From Myoxocephalus aenaeus (Eukaryota > Chordata > Actinopteri > Perciformes > Cottidae), in assembly GCA_038501785.1 (NCBI GenBank), contig JBAMJR010000083.1:692501-756500 (forward strand): a stretch of 64,000 bases of DNA, given 5' to 3'. A program made the translations under genes and the position numbers. Below are positions 1 to 10,693 of the stretch, piece after piece; positions within the stretch are counted from its first letter, which is position 1; each line of letters starts with the position of its first letter. The notes under the pieces were generated by a model. The model did no database searches. It was not told where the DNA came from and was given only the letters and a program-made list of their open reading frames with translations.

Positions 1-160
1 TACGGGGTCAGCGGTGACCTCTACGGGGTCAGCGGTGACCTCTACGGGGTCAGCGGTGACCTCTACGGGATCGGCGGTGACCTCTACGGGATCAGCGGTG
101 ACCTCTACGGGGTCAGCGGTGACCTCTACGGGGTCAGCGGTGACCTCTACGGGGTCAGCA
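1..160. repeat. 21-bp minisatellite cut by the window edge
   Basis: About seven and a half tandem copies of a 21-bp unit with core CTACGGGGTCAGCGGTGACC. Copies differ by single substitutions (GGGATCGG, GGGATCAG). The array begins before the window and decays at about 160. No gene is seen in it. Confidence 0.9.
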
Positions 161-1750
161 GGTACATCAATGACCCACCATTGAGGCGGTGCTGGTGTTC
201 GATGAAGGACAGCGTTCACGTCCGCAAACAATGTTTTTGTTGGCGTTGTAAAAACCCGGAGACGACAGGGACAAAACAAAACCTCATGGATCCATCCAGC
301 CAGCGTAAAGGCCTCACTGGATCCGACCACACCAGAGGGTCTAGTTATAAAGGTCTGCGCGTCGGGCCTAACAACACCTTGAACAGTACATTATTGACGA
401 TACAGTACTGCCTCTCGTACCTTATTGCTTAATTATATTCATATTTCTGGCTGCTCGGTGAATGTGAGTCCACTGTTTTCCCTCTGTTAGCTCTGGTTTG
501 GTCTCCAACTCCTAAAACAAACATCTGTCTCATAAGCTGCTGAATGTTCACTGTCTCCAACTGGGTCTGACCGTTGGTGCTGGAAGGGTTGTGAGAAACA
601 GCTGGAAACGATGTTGAGATAGAGAGAATGAACCAACATCCTACATGTCTTAACCAGCTCAAGGCTCCGTGGTGCTGAAGAGGCAGCAGCTCATCCCCAA
701 AACACAGAGACCCAGATTCTGGATCAACATCAGTGTTATTGTTGAGTTTATATGTCCACAACTGCGGAACAGTTTTACAGTTCAAGGTGATGTATTGTTG
801 TCGATGGTGCCGGGCCATTTAGCATTCAGTGTAACTGCCAACGCTTTGGTGAAACAAGAAGTATTTAGATCGAATACTAGAGTAAACAGTATCCATGTAC
901 ACGTAAACACATAATGGAAAGGAATTGGAAAGGAAAACATTCTGACGCAACACATCAAAGAGAGGCTTCACACACTTCCAAGAACTAGTTACCAGCCAGG
1001 TGGAATTCCCATAATGCAACAGGTGGTGAAACCGGTTTGGGCTTCCCATCAGTGCCCTGTGTTCAAATTTCTGGAACAAGGCATTAGGATGGTGGGGCGC
1101 GTCTAATTTCATGTCTTTGTCACAACAAAACACCATTTTCACTATTTACGAAACCCCTTGGGTAATCTGAAATGTAATGTTATTAATAATAATAATAACT
1201 ACCCAGATGTCAAAGATAAAACAAATAAAAGACCTGTCACTGCAGGTGTTATTAGTGGATGATAAGAATAAGGGGTGTTGATGTTATAATTTTATTTGCT
1301 TTTATTTATTTACTTACTTATTTTCACACCCAGCCCTCGGGACAACTTTGGGGCTCAAGTGTCATTATCCAAGGACAACATGGAGGACCAAGGACTACCC
1401 ACTATCTACTCAGACACAGGATTGTTGTTGTTCTTCTTCTTCTTTGTTTTTTTATTGATTGGTCCATCTTATGTGGCCTCAGACCCTTAGAGAAGGGGGC
1501 TGACCCATTGTGGTCTTGATCCCTTTAAAAGCAGCATCTCCCAGACACTGGCAGTCCGTCACATGAGCATCCTCACTCCAGAGAACGCAGGTGCAATGAG
1601 CTTGAGCTGCCAGAGACCGGACAAAGAAGTGCCTCATCCAAACAATGCAAAAGAGATATAAATAATGAAATATACAAAATGATATTGATAAATATTATAT
1701 ATTTCAGAAGACAGGACCAGAATCCATAATTATATATATTATATATTATA
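161..1750. other. Stretch without recognisable gene
   Basis: Only short open frames on both strands with no recognisable domain. I looked on the minus strand for the missing catalytic exons of pip5kl1 (IIKGN-like, MDYSL-like and activation-loop motifs) and did not find them. The end is AT-rich (1675-1750). It may be decayed repeat or pip5kl1 intron. Confidence 0.5.
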
Positions 1751-1752
1751 AT

Positions 1753-1985
1753 TGGGGCTGCACAGTGGTGTAGTGGCTAGCATTGTCACCTCACAGCATT
1801 GTTCCCTCCACGTTCTCCCCGTGTCAGCGTGGGTTCCCTCCACGTTCTCCCCGTGTCAGCGTGGGTTCCCTCCACGTTCTCTAGCTTCCCCCCACAGTCC
1901 AAAGACCTCCAGTTCAGGTTCATTGGAGGCTCTAAACTGCCCGTAGGGTCGAATGTGAATGGTTGTCTGTCGCTATACGAGCCCT
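1753..1985 (+). repeat. tRNA-like teleost interspersed repeat (SINE-like)
   Basis: It opens with GGGGCTGCACAGTGGTGTAG and GTGGCTAGCA, resembling a Pol III box A, and continues into the CTCCCCGTGTCAGCGTGGG, CACAGTCCAAAGAC and AATGGTTGTCTGTC blocks of a very common fish repeat. The box-B-like part expected after CACAGCA is missing. The TTCCCTCCACGTTCTCCCCG block is locally duplicated. Family name not assigned. Confidence 0.6.
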
Positions 1986-2235
1986 GTGTCACGGTTCTGG
2001 GTTTTGTTTGGTTTCCTGTTTTATTTTGAAGTTCCCCGTCTCTCGTGTCCTCTGTTCCCTTCACTTCCTGCCCTTATGATGTCTGCCCTGTCCCTGATTG
2101 TTTCCTCCTGTGTCTAATCACCTGCACCTTCCCTGTGTATTTAAACCCTGTTTGTCTCCTGCTTCCAAACCCGTTCCCCGTGTTTACTTTGGAGAATAAA
2201 TGTACTTTACACCCTGAGATTAATATATTTTAAGA
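1986..2235 (+). repeat. LTR-like repeat with TATA-type and poly(A) signals
   Basis: Starts TGTCACGGTTCTGGG, is pyrimidine-rich, has a TATA-like GTGTATTTAAACC about 140-155 bp in and an AATAAA at about 2195. This arrangement resembles fish Gypsy-type LTRs. No partner LTR or target duplication was identified, so it may be a solo LTR or a 3' fragment. Confidence 0.4.
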
Positions 2236-2384
2236 AGTCATTTTAACTGTAGCTATTGTTGAATGAGTGCTTGTCAGTATCCCTAACACAAATTTACATT
2301 TTATCCAGTTTTAAGCCACATGTTATGCCACACTTTTAGATCCTGGTAGTTTCAATCCATGTTTTTAACTCGGCATACAATGTT

Positions 2385-2655
2385 AGTGTGGCGGCTGGCC
2401 GGGGTTGGGCTCAGCTGTGCCGGGATGAGGTGTAATCCATTTCAGTTGGGGGGCAATTTGTGTTTGTGTCTCTCCCCGTTAGAAACAGGAGTAGCGACGG
2501 AGGAACAGAAAGAGCAGGAAGCAGAGGCGAGGCAGCCGAAACAGCCACTCCGACGCAGTCGAGGAAAAGACAAGGCCGGGGAGCGCACACCAGACAGCCA
2601 ATACCTGAGTTGAATAAAAACCATTAAGAAACCGCAAATCCCAGCGGGTTGCCCT
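2385..2655 (+). repeat. Probable 5' LTR/leader of a Gypsy-type element
   Basis: The segment begins GTGTGGCGGCTGGCCGGGG, contains GAATAAAAACCATTAAG near 2610 and runs straight into a gag-like reading frame at about 2660. Its LTR role is inferred from position and the poly(A) signal. No matching 3' LTR was found. Confidence 0.45.
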
Positions 2656-2659
2656 CTTT

Positions 2660-3475
2660 GTGATGCCCAAGACTCGCGGGGGTAACGGAGGTGCTCTCCT
2701 GGAGGCAGTCCTTCGCCCTGGAGCAGATCGCTGCCCAGACAGCGGCAGCTCCGCTGGTGCCAGCCCCCTCTCCGCTGGTAGGGGTGGCCCTACACCGGAT
2801 GACTGCAGCGGGCGACGTGCAGTCATCCTGGACTCATTCGAGGCAACAGTGTGGCTGGCCTGCAGCCGAGTGGGCGGTCCGGCTCCTGAGGCACAGAGGC
2901 GGCTCTGGGGCTTCCTCCCACAGCCAGGCAGGTTTACGCGGCCGTGCGTAAAGCCGTCATAGACCGACTGGCCTGTTTCCGGAGGACCACCGGCGGAGGT
3001 TCCATGAGGCCAGGCTGGGGGCCGAGGTCCAACCGTGCACTTTGGCCCAGCGGCTAAAGGACGCCGCCCCCAGATGGATGCAACCCGGAGAAGCGGGAGG
3101 GGTGCAGGAAGTGGTGGAGAAGGGGATCCTGGAGCAGTTTGTGGGCGGGCTGCCGGCCCGAACGTCGCCGTGGGTCCGCTGCCACCGCCCTACGGCACTG
3201 GAGACCGCCATCACCTTGGCGGAGGAGCACCTGGCTGTTCATCCACCCGGGCAGGGGGACAGCGGAGGACAACGGAGGAGGCTACCACCGGCACCCCTCC
3301 CGACCTACAGGGGCTCCCTCAACCGCCAGGGCAGGAGTGTTGGAGGTGACACTTCGGAGGGAGTGTCCATTTATGAAAGTGGGCCAAGTGATTCGGGTTG
3401 CCGGCCCTCCAACACCCGGTCCAGGAGCGACGTACCGCGTTCCGGTAAGAATCCAGGGGGGTACACATCAGACTC
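2660..3475 (+). pseudogene. Gypsy/Ty3 retrotransposon gag (SCAN-like capsid), frameshifted
   Basis: Remnant of a retrotransposon Gag read across several frames. Recognisable blocks are LHRMTAA near 2790, CGWPAAEWAVRLL near 2850, and a well-preserved stretch from 3042 with LEQFVGGLPA and LETAITLAEEHLAVHP, resembling the Gmr1-like Gypsy capsids to which vertebrate SCAN domains are related. RECPFMKVG near 3357 resembles the end of a zinc knuckle, followed by a linker toward protease. Protease and reverse transcriptase are absent. Several frame changes make it a dead copy. Confidence 0.65.
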
Positions 3476-3526
3476 CCTATAACCCGATGGCTGGTCACAT
3501 GGGGTACGAAAAATCACTGCACGCAC
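3476..3526 (+). pseudogene. Integrase zinc-binding scrap of the Gypsy element
   Basis: NPMAGHMGYEKSLHAL resembles the HxxxAGHLGYxKT start of a Ty3/Gypsy integrase H2C2 domain. It directly follows gag/linker sequence, so an internal deletion has removed protease, reverse transcriptase and RNase H. The fragment is very short. Confidence 0.4.
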
Positions 3527-3612
3527 TCCCAACCTCTATTCATAGAATTATCCTTCACGTGGGAATCAACGATACAGCCCTCCAACAGCCTGAGTCGACA
3601 GAAACAGATTAA
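3527..3612 (+). pseudogene. SGNH-hydrolase-like ORF fragment, left piece
   Basis: HRIILHVGINDTALQQPES resembles the IxxHVGTNDTA block of SGNH/GDSL-type esterase-like frames that are abundant in fish genomes and found in some LINE ORF1s. A probable continuation lies at 4756. The 1.1 kb between them looks inserted. Confidence 0.35.
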
Positions 3613-3619
3613 AAAAAAA

Positions 3620-4740
3620 ACATTTTTAACTTTTTAACCCTTCGTCCACTGAGCCCGCGGTTTCGCGTGGTGACACTTGAAACGTTTCTCTAAGTTTCTA
3701 AAATATTCACAGCACCACGATAATACATCGCAGAAATATAATTTTACGTCTGGCGGAAAGAGAAGACTTCCTGCTTCCGGGTGCCTGCCCAGGCAGAGCC
3801 CAGCATAATTTTAACATCATCAAGCAAGCGAAAGGGCAGCAGTGTGTCATCTGACGCTGAAAAAAAAAAAAAGAATCCTTCTCTGTGATTTGTTGAGTCA
3901 TATGGCCGTCGCCATTTCGTGAACTAAACAACCAATGTACACTCAGGAAAATCTCAAAAGGACAACCCACTTGAGCATGTACACACGCTACAGTTTTCAG
4001 TCAGAGAAAAGCGACATCATGACGACAAAGAGATTCAACACGGAGGACGCAAATCGCATGATTCTGGAGACCAGCGAGGAGGAGGACGACGCGTCGTCGT
4101 CAGAGCTCGAAGGCTTTAGTTCTTCTGAGGAAGATGGGTAAGTGTAGTTACTAAACTTTGTTACGTGTCTGTAAGACTGCATGGTGCAAACTAGTAATGT
4201 GTACACTGTGCACGAGAGCACGAGAGCCAGCCACGCGGTGCACACTGCTGTTCACGTTATACAGTCATGATCTGAGTAATGTTTATACACAGTCTGCTTT
4301 GTACAACACTCTGCTCACGTTACTACCACAGTTATGATCTGAGTAATGTTTATACACAGTCTGCTTTGTACAACACTCTGTTCACGTTACTACCACAGTC
4401 ATGATCTGAATAATATTTATACACAGTCTGCTTTGTACAATACTCTGTTCACGTTACTACCACAGTCATGATCTGAATAATATTTACACATGGCATGCGG
4501 AGCACTCTGATCAATCGTTACGTCATCTTTCTTTCAACTGACTAGTCTTCATTTATTTTACAGAGGAGCACCAGCCGCCCCGACCAGCCTGGCCAGCAAA
4601 GCGTTGCACGACGACTACCACGACCAGCAAAGAGGCAGCGCGTTTCCCGACGACTAAAGACACCATCGCCGGCAAACAGGGCCATGAAATGTCCGCTTTT
4701 ACACTCGGCCGTGGATCACACCGTTCAGCAGAGTCCTTAG
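3620..4740 (+). mobile_element. piggyBac-like element remnant (tentative)
   Basis: This block splits the SGNH-like frame. It starts near TTTTTAACCCTTCGTCC, where TTAA-CCC is reminiscent of a piggyBac end and target. At 4018 it opens a frame MTTKRFNTEDANRMILETSE followed by an acidic serine-rich run, similar in style to piggyBac transposase N-termini. The frame meets a donor-like GG|GTAAGTG at about 4139. An acceptor-like TTTACAG at 4562 precedes proline/alanine- and threonine-rich frames that stop early. No catalytic domain and no right end with TTAA were found. Confidence 0.35.
4255..4492. repeat. About 66-bp tandem repeat, 3.5 copies
   Basis: Copies carry TATACACAGTCTGCTTTGTA and CACGTTACTACCACAG. 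They lie within the presumed intron of the piggyBac-like remnant and differ by a few substitutions. Confidence 0.8.
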
Positions 4741-4755
4741 GCACCACACTTGGTT

Positions 4756-4850
4756 GCGGTCCGCCTGCAGGGCCCACAACGTGGAGTTCAATGACAATTT
4801 TAATCTGTTTTGGGAACAGATCTGGGTAGCTGCCTGCTTGCGGCTAATTC
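4756..4850 (+). pseudogene. SGNH-hydrolase-like ORF fragment, right piece
   Basis: HNVEFNDNFNLFWEQ resembles the block that usually precedes DGLHPN in the fish SGNH-like frame whose left piece is at 3527. The frame then degenerates. Identification rests on this short match. Confidence 0.35.
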
Positions 4851-5314
4851 GCAGCACGCTGTACAATCCTGACTATTTAGTCTCCACCCACCCCGCCCTG
4901 CTTCTTCTCCTGCTGCCTCCTCAAAGCACCGTTTCCCATGACTACTCCCCTACTGGCTGCCACTTCCACACCGCATTCACAAAGCCATGAACAGAAACCG
5001 TCCCAGTTATGCTCACATCGGCTCAACTTCATCCCGTCTCTCTGGACTCAGCACCAGTGCACGCCCACTTCCTTATTACATCATCATAACAAACAGCACG
5101 CAAATTCAGCCAACCTCGGAACCTTACCCAAATCCTCACAACCAATCACAAAACACCTCATGACACCCGTACTGTTCAACACCTGGTCACACAGACATAT
5201 ACATGTCTACAGTATGAATAAATGGTTCTATAAAAGAAAAATCAAACATCACATTTCAGTTAGTAAATCTGAGTGTGCTCACTCTGGTTTGGTTAAATAG
5301 CTGGGTCAAGTTAG
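4851..5314. other. No gene recognised
   Basis: Unremarkable sequence with short open frames and CACC-rich stretches. By position it is the intron downstream of pip5kl1 exon 4. Confidence 0.4.
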
Positions 5315-5316
5315 AC

Positions 5317-5368
<52 letters not shown>
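5315..5368. repeat. (GT)n microsatellite touching the pip5kl1 exon 4 donor
   Basis: A pure GT run on the plus strand. On the minus strand it reads (AC)n beginning within the splice donor G|GTACACAC, so the dinucleotide tract starts at intron position +3. Confidence 0.95.
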
Positions 5369-5369
<1 letters not shown>

Positions 5370-5494
5370 CTAGGAACTTGACCAGCAGTGAATGGGGGAA
5401 CTTCCTCAGATGTTCCATGTAGATCTTCAGGTTGGCCAGAAGGAATTTGATTTCCCTTTTGTTCTGGGTCTTCAAGAAGAAGCGCTTATCATTT
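5370..5494 (-). CDS. pip5kl1: pip5kl1 coding exon 4
   Basis: 125 nt, acceptor GGACTTCTAG and donor CTAG|GTACAC. Encodes NDKRFFLKTQNKREIKFLL and MEHLRKFPHSLLVKFL, the PIPK strand carrying the FxxK motif. Ends with one base of the next codon, probably Gly. Confidence 0.88.
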
Positions 5495-7030
5495 CTAGAA
5501 GTCCAAAAGCACAGTATACATATATATATATATATAAATATATGTATATCCTCTCAGTAACACAAGAAGCCACTCTGACCCTTAAATAAAGAGTTGTTAT
5601 TTGGATTCTATATTTGATCTTAAACCAGTATTTCTTAAACTTTGGGGCAGATTTTTTTTATTTAAAGAACTTTATTGAGAACTTCATATATTACAAAAGT
5701 ACAAGTAATAGTAACTAAGTAATTAATAAATACATGGCAAAATGCCTGTACTTTCATGGAAATGTTTACGTTACGCCGTTAGCTTGCACATGCACGACGG
5801 ACAAGATTCTTGGCGACAGATCGGCTTTCTGCAGAATACAGATCTAAACTAGAGAGGGAAGCATCTCATTGCAGACACTAATACTGATAAACGTGATGGC
5901 TCACACATATCTGCACTCGTTTTGTTTAGTTTTGAACAGGTTGCACGTTAATGTTGTTTTGAAAAGATATGCAGTGTACTCAGTAAAACTCTTTATTGCC
6001 AAATATTTGAACTTGTTTTGTTTAGTTTTTCACAGGTTGCACTTCATTGTTATTATTTTGAAAAGATATTCAGTGCAAAACAGGTTAATTACAGTAACAA
6101 TAACCTATTTTCTTTCCAAATATTAGTTATGTTTTGCACAGAGAGAACTTTATTTGGAATGTTCAAACAAAGTGATTGCACATTTTATTAGTTTTTGTCT
6201 GATGGAGCAATCTGGTTTACTTGAAAGGGATGGAGGAGTCACCAACAGTTATTTCAATAAAAATTCTGCATGGACCATTTAGTTACAGTTTAGTTGGGGC
6301 GGTGGGGCGTGAACATTGTTCTTCTTCAAAGTGGGCGTGACATAAAAGTTTAAGTTTAAGTTTGACTTAACCGAACACAAAATACTGGAGGTAGTCATTA
6401 CATTGGTCATTCAGCGATGAGAGGCAACGACTTGCTTTCTTAAACTGTGAGATAATAGAAGCAGCTGTTGCACACCAAAGTCCACCTGTCATTGAACACG
6501 TGTACATTGAGTTATTCCTGTGCAAGGTGTTCGGTTAGCTTTAGAGTTATGGTTACAGATACATTCAGGGCTTGAGGCTATAGGTAAACAGGATTTCAAT
6601 CAAAAATCAACGTAATTCCTAAAGAAAACAGGTGAACATGTGTGTAAGTGAGTCGTGAAGCCTCACGTCAGGAAGAAGTCGGCCTTGCTCTTGGAGTTGC
6701 TGATGAACTGGAGGTAGCAGCTCTCAGAGCAGAGCGACTGCTGATACTCCTGCTCCGTCATTCCTAGAGACTCCCGCAGGCTGGCGAACACCGGGCCTGC
6801 AAAGGTCTCCATTGTGAATTCCTACAGACACACACACACACACACATGCAACTAAATATGCAGGGGGAAGCACTCAACACAATAATACATTGAGTCTGTT
6901 AGTCATTGAGACACATCCACCTACCTTATGAATCCGAGTGACCTCTAGTCTGTAATCATCATCTGACAGTTCATTCTGAAGTGGGAGAAAGAGGAAGGAT
7001 GTCATTGAGAAGGCCTAATTATTTATTATT

Positions 7031-7084
<54 letters not shown>

Positions 7085-10000
7085 AAAAACTATATATCAT
7101 GTATACTGATAAAAAAGCTATGCTCAGAATCATAAACAAACTTAAACAACTGTCATTATTTCCGCCGGTTAGACCATGATGGTGTAAGTCTGCATCTTTG
7201 TGAGGTTGCCGTATGACTATGCACAGTAGACTACAGGGCAAGTCGGTTTCCTTGTTTTAAATCTTAGGTTTTTATTTTCATTAAAATAGGACGTTGCCGT
7301 TAGACGAATGCCACTAGAGATGCCAAGACCACAGATCTCATCTCATCTAATTAAGCCTTGTTTATTCCCCTCAAAGTGAATTATCTGATGAGGTGGCCTC
7401 ATTTTAGTTGTGCAGAAACATGAATCTCAGTCCCTTTGTCACCGAGTAGCTGACTAAATGGTGAATAGTTAATGGACTGGACTTCCGACTACTAGTTAGC
7501 TAGCTTGCTAATTCCACCGGTGAAAGAAATGAACCGTCGGCCGCTGGGTCCATTAAGCCCTCCGCCTGACTCCCTGGCGCTGTGGAGCTAACAAGCTAAC
7601 ATTACGTAGCTAACTAGCCAGCCGTTCGTCCACAGACTGCATCCGTTCTCTTCTCGCCGTGTTGCACACTTTATGTGGTGTTTTTGTCACCAGGACAACT
7701 AGCAACTAGCAACTATCACCATTTTCTTTTGTACTAGTCAAAGCTTGCAGTTATTTCATAATTCTACCTGATCAATAAACACAGAATCAGTTAAATCAGT
7801 TGTCATCTTTCCTTTTCCTGTCAAGCTCATGTCTCTTTTGTTCCTCTTGTGTATTATCCTGAAACCCATGTGTGTTTATTGTATGATGTGTGTGTTTGTC
7901 ATGCAGCATATAGGACTTCCATATCTTCTAAATGAGCAGACGAAGGGACCCTTAATGGCGTTGAATCCATAACAATAGTCAGGTTCTATTTCATCAGGAG
8001 GTTCAGAAGGAAAAGTTGACTATCATGTGGGCGTTGGATCAGAATGCATGGAAAAAAAGCAAGGAAACTTAAAAGGAAATGTATTTATGAAGATAGAAGA
8101 AGAAGTGGTGGACAAAGAAAATAAACTACATTATTCATACATAACATGTGTATGCTTCTCAGCAGCAGGATCCTACAGAGGGAAATATCTGTAATTATTA
8201 GTATTATCAGGCAATGAGTGTAAATTGATGGCAAAAGCATTCGATCAATAATATTTTTTCTTTTAACGCAGCCATTTATGTAAAAAGTGAAGGGCTACAT
8301 AATAAGTGTATGTTTACTGCTATAAGACTGTATAATAAATCACCCCTGGCCAGATCCTCCGTCAATTGAATCATCAACATCAATAACCCTAGCACCGCTT
8401 TCACTGTGTGTACTATATTTAAACACTTCATATACTTTGCATGTTTGCACTTTTGTTATTTCATTTTCTTAAATGTCTTCTATGTAACTCTGCTTGCTGC
8501 TGCCACAACCAGATTTCCCCTTGGGGAAGAATACAGTTTACATCCCATCCTGTCCTAGCTGAAGCTGTTGTGTGTTCAGGGCTCTGCAGAGACAACAGAC
8601 AGTCACCAGCCAGCTGAGTCAGCGGTGTGTCTGGGTATGAAGCCGCCGGCACGCTGCTGCCTGTGAGCGCTCATTCAGCAGCAGGGAGCACACTGCATAG
8701 CTCTCTGGTCACGCTTTGTTTCGGACGCCTTTCAGCTGTGCTGTTTGTAAATTTTCACAGATATGAATGCCTGGAAGTCACAACACTGGCCACAGAAACC
8801 CCAGCCTGTTACAATAGATGTTACACTGTTGATACTGACTTTGCCATCACATAACATCTATTTAAAGACTTGTTGATCTCTTTAGACTCAACAGGTGTAG
8901 TTGGTTACTGTCTCATATCTATTTTATTGGTTTTATTTTATTTCATTTTGTCTTAATGTCAGCTTGTCAGTCATCAGTAAAGCACCGTCATTTTACACTA
9001 ACTGTATAAAAAAATTAAATGGAATACAAATTCACCTGCTTATTATCGAAAGACCTAAAAAACAAAGAAAGCTAACTCTTGGTCCAAAGCAGATGAGAAT
9101 GAAGTCATGTGATCTCACTCTGAACATTGTGTCCCAGTCTCTCCTTATAAATATGAATATTATTACTGACACTGCATATTTCCACAACGTTGGTTCCATT
9201 GTGTCCATGCTGATGCTGCAACACTTGTTCATGCGTTGTCTCATCTAGATACTCTTGTCTCTGGCTCACCAATAAACCGTTAGCTTCAACAAGATGCTGC
9301 TGCTGCTCGGTCATGAACCAATAAACCGTTAGCTTCAACAAGATGCTGCTGCTGCTCGGTCATGAACCAATAAACCGTTAGCTTCAACAAGATGCTGCTG
9401 CTGCTCGGTCATGAACCAATAAACTGTTAGCTTCAACAAGATGCTGCTGCTGCTCGGTCATGAACCAATAAACCGTTAGCTTCAACAAGATGCTGCTGCT
9501 GCTCGGTCATGAACCAATAAACCGTTAGCTTCAACAAGATGCTGCTGCTGCTCGGTCATGAACCAATAAACCGTTAGCTTCAACAAGATGCTGCTGCTGC
9601 TTGGTCATGAACCAATAAACCGTTAGCTTCAACAAGATGCTGCTGCTTGGTCATGAACCAATAAACCGTTAGCTTCAACAAGATGCTGCTGCTCGGTCAT
9701 GAACCAATAAACCGTTAGCTTCAACAAGATGCTGCTGCTGCTCGGTCATGAACCAATAAACTGTTAGCTTCAACAAGATGCTGCTGCTTGGTCATGAACC
9801 AATAAACTGTTAGCTTCAACAAGATGCTGCTGCTTGGTCATGAACCAATAAACTGTTAGCTTCAACAAGATGCTGCTGCTTGGTCATGAACCAATAAACT
9901 GTTAGCTTCAACAAGATGCTGCTGCTCGGTCATGAACCAATAAACTGTTAGCTTCAACAAGATGCTGCTGCTGCTCGGTCATGAACCAATAAACTGTTAG

Positions 10001-10612
10001 CTTCAACAAGATGCTGCTGCTTGGTCATGAACCAATAAACTGTTAGCTTCAACAAGATGCTGCTGCTTGGTCATGAACCAATAAACTGTTAGCTTCAACA
10101 AGATGCTGCTGCTGCTCGGTCATGAACCAATAAACTGTTAGCTTCAACAAGATGCTGCTGCTGCTCGGTCATGAACCAAAACGTACCGCTGTTTGTTTTG
10201 CATTCAAATGGCTCCGTGTGGATGTGGGGTCAGACTTCAAGATCCTGCTTTTGACTTGCACCTGAGTACTTCTCACCACGAGGTTCCGCTCATATCTCTA
10301 CTCATGTATATCTCTACTCATGTATTCATATATCAGACATAATGAGACATCAGAGGCTGGAGAGCGTCTCTTACTCTTAAAACAGCCTTCAACCTCAGTC
10401 TGCCCTAAGATACTAAATGATGGTACCCTAACTTCAAGTATGTACGTGTTGGTATATTTAGCTAATAATGATTTCTTACAAACTGTGTTAAAAAAGCTCG
10501 TCTGAAAAATGACAAATTTAAGTTTTCTTTGTAGCTGTTCAATTATTTGCAGCTCACAAAGAAACACTAGCGTGCTGGAAGTAGTAGTATATCAGTAATG
10601 TTATGTAATGCA

Positions 10613-10693
<81 letters not shown>

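Noticed and set aside
429..1142. Two minus-strand frames of 129 and 107 codons
   Set aside because: No recognisable domain and no splice or promoter context; probably chance.
8461..9341. Short frames on both strands in pip5kl1 intron 1
   Set aside because: They contain LINE/SINE-like 3' end sequence or overlap the minisatellite; no homology recognised.
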